Positions 59,888 to 64,000 of a stretch of DNA of 64,000 bases are shown piece by piece. The notes below the pieces were generated by a model. The model ran no database searches. It was given only the letters and a program-made list of their open reading frames with translations, and was not told the DNA's origin. The first letter of the stretch is position 1. Every line of letters starts with the position of its first letter. The translations under genes were made by a program, and so were the position numbers. This stretch comes from Gracilimonas halophila (GTDB taxonomy: Bacteria; Bacteroidota; Rhodothermia; Balneolales; Balneolaceae): contig NZ_JBHULI010000024.1 in the NCBI RefSeq assembly GCF_042684365.1, positions 558,001 through 622,000 on the forward strand, in the 5' to 3' direction.

Positions 59888-60365
59888 TTACCGGCTTCTG
59901 CATTTTTATTGGATCGTACCTGCTTACCTGCTTTTTTTGGTATTTCAGCAGGGTATGGTTTATAAGGGATCGATCGATACCTATGAAAATGGAACAACAT
60001 ATTTAGCTGAAGTTACCGATTTCGATATCAAACAGATCGCTGCTCAGAGTAACGGTTATGTTGATATTCGGTTTGAAGTTGATGGAGAGCTCATTGAACG
60101 AAAACTATCACTGTCTGTACAAATGGCACAAGAGCTTATGGAAAGTTCAAATATTCCGATACGATACCAGCCCGGTGCTTTTCAGGAAATTGTTTTGTAC
60201 CCCACTTTTGAGATCCAGAAAAGTACTTCCCTTGTAAATATGAGTGTTGCCTTTCTAGGTTTGGTGGTTACGGTGATAACTGGTTTTTTTGTAAACCGCT
60301 ACATACGAAGAAAAGTAACAGATGAGAACGATGAAAAATTTGACATAGAACGGGTTGATGAATGA
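59880..60365 (+). CDS. Small membrane protein with two helices, DUF3592-like topology
   Basis: A longer frame (59847) is possible, but the ATG at 59880 gives 161 residues and overlaps the upstream gene by eight bases. One helix (about 10-26, YWIVPAYLLFLVFQQGMV) precedes an extracytoplasmic domain of about 85 residues. That domain has GYVDIRFEVDGELIERKLSL and IPIRYQPGAFQEIVLYP, the general pattern of DUF3592-type proteins. A second helix (about 117-136) leads to a charged tail. Function unknown. It is coupled to the next gene by an ATGA overlap. Confidence 0.7.
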   Translation: MNNYRLLHFYWIVPAYLLFLVFQQGMVYKGSIDTYENGTTYLAEVTDFDIKQIAAQSNGYVDIRFEVDGELIERKLSLSVQMAQELMESSNIPIRYQPGAFQEIVLYPTFEIQKSTSLVNMSVAFLGLVVTVITGFFVNRYIRRKVTDENDEKFDIERVDE

Positions 60366-61075
60366 ATAACGGAACGCTATACCTTATACCCACCACTCTT
60401 GGGAAGACAGGAGAAAATAATTCCATTCCTGAATACACGCTTAATATACTGAGAAAACTGGATGTGATGATGGTTGAAAACCTCAAAAGTGCCACCTCAC
60501 TTCTTCAATGGGTTGGTGATACAGTTCCGGAGTATGAGATCGATTTCTATCATTTGAACAAAAATACCCCTGAACAGGAGATCCATTCCTTTTTAAAGCC
60601 CCTTTTAGATGGGCGTGATGCCGGAATCCTTTCTGAAGCCGGTGCACCGGGAGTTGCAGACCCGGGTGCAAAAATGGTAAAACTGGCCCATCAATATCAG
60701 ATCAATGTGGTTCCGCTGGTTGGTCCATCCTCTATTCTTTTGGCTTTGATGGCATCCGGCTTTAACGGGCAGGAGTTCGCTTTCCATGGATACCTGCCTA
60801 TGGATCAAAACAAGCGAAGATCCATGATCACTCAGCTGGAAGGCGAATCCCGACGCCATGGAAAAACTCAGATCTTTATGGAAGCTCCCTACAGGAATAA
60901 TGAAATGTTAAAGGACATCCTCTCTACTTGTTCTGAAGCTACCCGCCTCTGTACTGCTACTGATATTACTCTTCCTACAGAGCGGATCATCTCTAAGTAC
61001 ATATCAGAATGGAAATCGTCGAAACTCCCTGACCTCCATAAACGCCCAACCATCTTTATTCTTTATGGGCAGTGA
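60362..61075 (+). CDS. Tetrapyrrole-methylase-fold SAM-dependent methyltransferase, RsmI-like
   Basis: This 237-residue protein has the methylase fold: GTLYLIPTTLGKTGENNSIP, ILSEAGAPGVADPGAKMVKL (RsmI-type loop), VPLVGPSSILLALMASGFNG and FAFHGYLPMDQNKRRSM, then IFMEAPYRNNEML. RsmI methylates the ribose of C1402 in 16S rRNA. This protein is shorter and its N-terminus differs from RsmI (no RNIPLGN-type motif), so it may be a paralogue with another target. Its start overlaps the preceding stop by four bases (ATGA). Confidence 0.82.
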   Translation: MNNGTLYLIPTTLGKTGENNSIPEYTLNILRKLDVMMVENLKSATSLLQWVGDTVPEYEIDFYHLNKNTPEQEIHSFLKPLLDGRDAGILSEAGAPGVADPGAKMVKLAHQYQINVVPLVGPSSILLALMASGFNGQEFAFHGYLPMDQNKRRSMITQLEGESRRHGKTQIFMEAPYRNNEMLKDILSTCSEATRLCTATDITLPTERIISKYISEWKSSKLPDLHKRPTIFILYGQ

Positions 61076-61372
61076 TTAAATTCACTCACTTGTGGTATTG
61101 AACGGCCGTGCAACCATATTTTTACATATTATTACATTTTTTAAAAGGAATTATAATTTGCTTAAAAATCTGTTAAACAATCACTTAACAACAAGTTTAT
61201 TGTAAGTTTACTTTGCTATTCATTTTTTGCAGTTATGCCTTCGATTAATTAGCCTACCTTGGAAATCGAAATCTTTTATTGTGTCAATCTAAAATCATCA
61301 AGATTTACAAATCAATAAATATTATTTCGACAATAGCTAAGCTACTATTCAACAAAACATAAGAAGGATAAT
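61076..61372 (+). promoter_or_regulatory. Long leader of the second SusC-like receptor
   Basis: A 297-base A/T-rich gap contains no credible gene. TTACTTTG at 61208-61215 is one base off the TAnnTTTG box of Bacteroidota promoters. It would give a 5' leader of about 150 bases, and AAGAAGGA lies 5-12 bases ahead of the start codon. No riboswitch fold is recognised. Confidence 0.35.
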
Positions 61373-64000
61373 ATGATCAACAGATACAAACCTGATACAG
61401 GAATACCTGTATCCAATTCGAAAAATAAATTATTAAAAGCAGCGAGCAGGGCCTGGCAATTGTCATGCCTTTTTTTATTTTTGTTCGCTTTTACCAGCAT
61501 TTCATATGCACAGGTAACAGTTAACGGAACGGTTACATCTTCTGAAGATGGACAACCTCTTCCGGGTGTTACTGTACTGGAAAAGGGCACATCAAATGGT
61601 ACAAGTACCAATGTTGATGGAGAGTATGAGCTTACAGTATCAAATACTGAAGCTGTGCTTGTATTCAGCTCCATAAGTTTTCAAACTCAGGAAACTGTGG
61701 TTGGAGATCGAGAAACAATTGATATTCAACTATCAGAAGACCTCCAGCTACTAGAAGATGTTGTTGTAGTTGGATATGGTGAGCAAGACAGGAAAACCCT
61801 GACAAGTGCTGTTTCTTCAATTAGTGCTGAAGATATAGCAAATACTCCGTCTGCCAGCACAGATCAACTTATGCAAGGTCGTGCAGCCGGTGTTCAGGTT
61901 AGTGCCAACTCAGGTACTCCGGGTGGAGGAATATTCGTAAAAATACGTGGTACCTCTTCTATTTCAGGAGGCAGTGACCCGCTCTACGTTGTTGACGGTA
62001 TTCCTATCCAAACAGGTAACTATGGACTGGGATTAGGTGGTGAGACAACAAGTGCGCTTGCTGATATTGCCCCTTCAGATATTGAATCCATAGAAATACT
62101 GAAAGATGCTTCAGCAACAGCTATTTATGGTGCTCGTGCTGCTAACGGTGTTGTTTTGATAACTACCAAACGCGGTAGTTTTTCTGCACCCCGGGTAAAT
62201 GTTTCTATGTATAGAGGAGTAGAAGAACCAGTTAATAGACCTGATCTTGTTACAGGACCTCAATTTGAGATGCTTATGAACGAAGCCGCCAGTAACAACG
62301 GTGAGCCGGAACCTTATGCGAACCCCTCTGGTGCTATCAATACCAGTTGGGCAGATCAGGTATTTCGTACAGGTGTTGTTCAAAGTTATGATCTTACTGT
62401 AAGCGGAGGAAACGAGATAGTGAAATATGCTGTCTCAGGTTCTGCCTTTGATCAGGATGGTGTTGTAAAACCTGCTACATTTACCAGGAACAGTGCCAGA
62501 TTGAATTTGGATATACTTGCCTCTGAAAAACTGACTTTTGGTACAAGTACTACTTATTCATTCTCTAATCGTAACAGAGCACGTAATAATGATAATATTT
62601 ATGGAGTACTTGGCGGTGTGTATTTTATACCTACAAATCTCCCTGTTTATGACTCAAACGGTGACTATACTAAATTCAGTATTTTTGAAAACCCTGTTGC
62701 AGGTGCGAATGAAGTTGACTTCAACATGGATGTTAATCGTCTGATAGGTAATGTTTTTGCTGATTACGAATTCATGCCCGGCTTAACTTTCAGAACAAGC
62801 TGGAGTCTGGATTATAACCAGATCAAGGAAGACCGATATGACAATACTTTCCTTAATACTGGTTCTTCCGTAAATGGTAGTGCATTATCAACTGTTGCCA
62901 TTGCTCGAACATGGACCGCTGAAAACACGCTAAGCTACCTGTTCAATGTTGGAGAGAATCATGACTTCAGTGCCCTTGCCGGTACCAGTGTAGAGGAAAC
63001 AACCTTTGAAAGAACAACCGCTGAAGGTGAGCAATTTCCAAGTAATGATTTCAGAAGAGTTCAGGATGCGGCTGTTCAATCCGCTTCTTCAACTGGAACA
63101 AGCTCAGGAATAACCTCATTTTTCGGACGTTTGAAATATGAGTATGGCAGCAAGTATCTGGCTACTTTCACTGTTCGTCGTGACGGTTCTTCCCGTTTCG
63201 GTGAGAACAATCAGTGGGGTACATTCCCATCATTAGCTTTAGGTTGGGTAGTTTCTGAAGAGAACTTCTTCCAGATTGAAGACATCTCAGAACTTAAACT
63301 ACGTGCCAGTTATGGTATCACAGGAAATCAAGGTGGTATCGGAAACTTCCAGGCTCGTGGATTATGGGGTGGCGAAAGTTATGGCGACAGTCCCGGAACA
63401 AGTCCTACTCAGCTTGCAAACCCTGATTTAAAATGGGAAACAACTCGTCAGCTCGATATCGGTATTGATATTGGACTCTTTGACGACCGTCTGAATTTTG
63501 TATATGACTACTATTACAAAAAAACAGAGGATCTTCTCTTAGCTGTTCCTGTTCCTCTTTCTACCGGATTTAGTGAATTAGTTCAAAACTTCGGTGAATT
63601 GGAAAACAAAGGGATGGAATTCGGAATTGCTGCAGATATCATCCAGAACACTGATATGAATTGGAATCTGATGTTCAATATTGCAGGTAACCGTAACAAG
63701 ATCCTGAAACTTGCAGCTCCGTTTAATGTTTACAACCGTGACATCTATCGGTATGAAGAAGGAATACCAATGTATTCATTCTATTTCCATGAGCAAATTG
63801 GTGTAGATCCTGATACAGGTGATCCAATCTGGACCGATGTTGACGGTGACGGAACATTCAATCCTAATGTTGACAGAAAGATAGTTGGTGATGCGAATCC
63901 TGATTTCTTTGGAGGAATAACCAACAATATCAATTACAAAGCTTTCGATTTTTCCATTTTCTTCCAATATAGCTATGGAAATGATCAGCTTAATTGGAAC
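61373..64000 (+). CDS. SusC/RagA-type TonB-linked outer membrane receptor (cut by window edge)
   Basis: The ATG at 61373 opens a frame that runs to the end of the window (876 codons seen). There is a signal peptide after a longer polar lead of about 25 residues (ending SISYAQ), then a CarboxypepD_reg-like domain (about 50-125, VNGTVTSSEDGQPLPGVTVL). The plug has VVVVGYGEQDRKTLTSAVSS, GRAAGVQVSANSGTPGGG, IRGTSSISGGSDPLYVVDGI, EILKDASATAIYGARAANGV and ITTKRG. The long barrel follows with the SusC signature FPSLALGWVVSEENFF. A calcium-type loop DVDGDGTFNPNVD is near the right edge. A SusD partner would be expected immediately beyond the window. Confidence 0.95.
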   Translation, partial: MINRYKPDTGIPVSNSKNKLLKAASRAWQLSCLFLFLFAFTSISYAQVTVNGTVTSSEDGQPLPGVTVLEKGTSNGTSTNVDGEYELTVSNTEAVLVFSSISFQTQETVVGDRETIDIQLSEDLQLLEDVVVVGYGEQDRKTLTSAVSSISAEDIANTPSASTDQLMQGRAAGVQVSANSGTPGGGIFVKIRGTSSISGGSDPLYVVDGIPIQTGNYGLGLGGETTSALADIAPSDIESIEILKDASATAIYGARAANGVVLITTKRGSFSAPRVNVSMYRGVEEPVNRPDLVTGPQFEMLMNEAASNNGEPEPYANPSGAINTSWADQVFRTGVVQSYDLTVSGGNEIVKYAVSGSAFDQDGVVKPATFTRNSARLNLDILASEKLTFGTSTTYSFSNRNRARNNDNIYGVLGGVYFIPTNLPVYDSNGDYTKFSIFENPVAGANEVDFNMDVNRLIGNVFADYEFMPGLTFRTSWSLDYNQIKEDRYDNTFLNTGSSVNGSALSTVAIARTWTAENTLSYLFNVGENHDFSALAGTSVEETTFERTTAEGEQFPSNDFRRVQDAAVQSASSTGTSSGITSFFGRLKYEYGSKYLATFTVRRDGSSRFGENNQWGTFPSLALGWVVSEENFFQIEDISELKLRASYGITGNQGGIGNFQARGLWGGESYGDSPGTSPTQLANPDLKWETTRQLDIGIDIGLFDDRLNFVYDYYYKKTEDLLLAVPVPLSTGFSELVQNFGELENKGMEFGIAADIIQNTDMNWNLMFNIAGNRNKILKLAAPFNVYNRDIYRYEEGIPMYSFYFHEQIGVDPDTGDPIWTDVDGDGTFNPNVDRKIVGDANPDFFGGITNNINYKAFDFSIFFQYSYGNDQLNWN

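Noticed and set aside
1..64000. CRISPR array, prophage, insertion sequence or toxin-antitoxin locus
   Set aside because: I looked on both strands for regularly spaced direct repeats, transposase or integrase motifs and small coupled toxin pairs, and saw none.

Overview
The window looks like chromosomal DNA of a free-living, Gram-negative member of the Bacteroidota/Balneolota side of the FCB group, most like Balneolaceae. This is an inference from gene content. The evidence is two SusC/RagA-type TonB-linked receptors (one at each edge, both cut by the window), a TonB receptor paired with a DUF4249 lipoprotein, a short Hc1-like histone protein, a DUF5916 barrel protein, DUF4097 beta-solenoid proteins under an ECF sigma factor, and a tmRNA whose tag ends YSYRLAA. 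There is no phage, insertion sequence, CRISPR array or rRNA. This is mostly a housekeeping region with compact genes on both strands.

Layout. 1-4183: edge receptor, S10 carboxypeptidase-like protein and proline dehydrogenase, all on the minus strand. 4453-4816: ssrA (tmRNA) with two terminators. 4945-10207: DUF72 protein, then an outer-membrane operon (TonB receptor, DUF4249 lipoprotein, DUF4159 protein, VOC protein). 10325-12331: dnaG. 12565-17522: GH3/serine-hydrolase fusion, a two-domain cytidine deaminase with the active half last, an amino-acid-kinase-like protein, the Hc1-like protein and a small conserved protein. 17519-18544: two NTF2-like secreted proteins. 18839-25307: pyruvate dehydrogenase E2, E1-beta, E1-alpha and alaS, all minus. 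25594-30947: TPR protein, then a membrane-protein cluster with a small winged-helix regulator and a shared putative operator. 30969-37903: ferredoxin-NADP reductase, outer-membrane protein, a repeat protein, a response regulator, a lipoprotein, a DAAO-type oxidase, a MerC-like protein without a normal start codon, TIGR03643, a Bax-inhibitor-1-like protein and DUF2892.

37996-43893: a frameshifted DUF5916 gene, then an ECF sigma / HEAT anti-sigma / two DUF4097 proteins operon. 44076-48766: tex, a class III aminotransferase and anmK. 48805-57106: amino-acid block. Threonine synthase (fused to a domain that looks like the LeuA allosteric domain) is followed by the threonine-degrading pair kbl and tdh, then the lysine/DAP operon lysC-dapB-dapA-dapD. 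57333-61075: DUF819 transporter-like protein, a beta-lactamase-like protein that has lost its catalytic lysine, a small membrane protein and an RsmI-like methylase. 61373-64000: second SusC-like receptor, open at the right edge.

How the genes fit together. The aspartate-family block holds both arms from aspartate (lysC, dapA, dapB, dapD for lysine; thrC for threonine) and the threonine-to-glycine exit (tdh, kbl). The extra domain on threonine synthase suggests allosteric control at the threonine/isoleucine branch. The GH3 fusion and AnmK fit peptidoglycan recycling. Several intergenic gaps hold palindromes built from recurring words, which look like families of small non-coding repeats. No stretch over 300 bases lacks a gene or RNA; the largest gaps (25308-25593, 18545-18838, 61076-61372) hold repeats or leaders.
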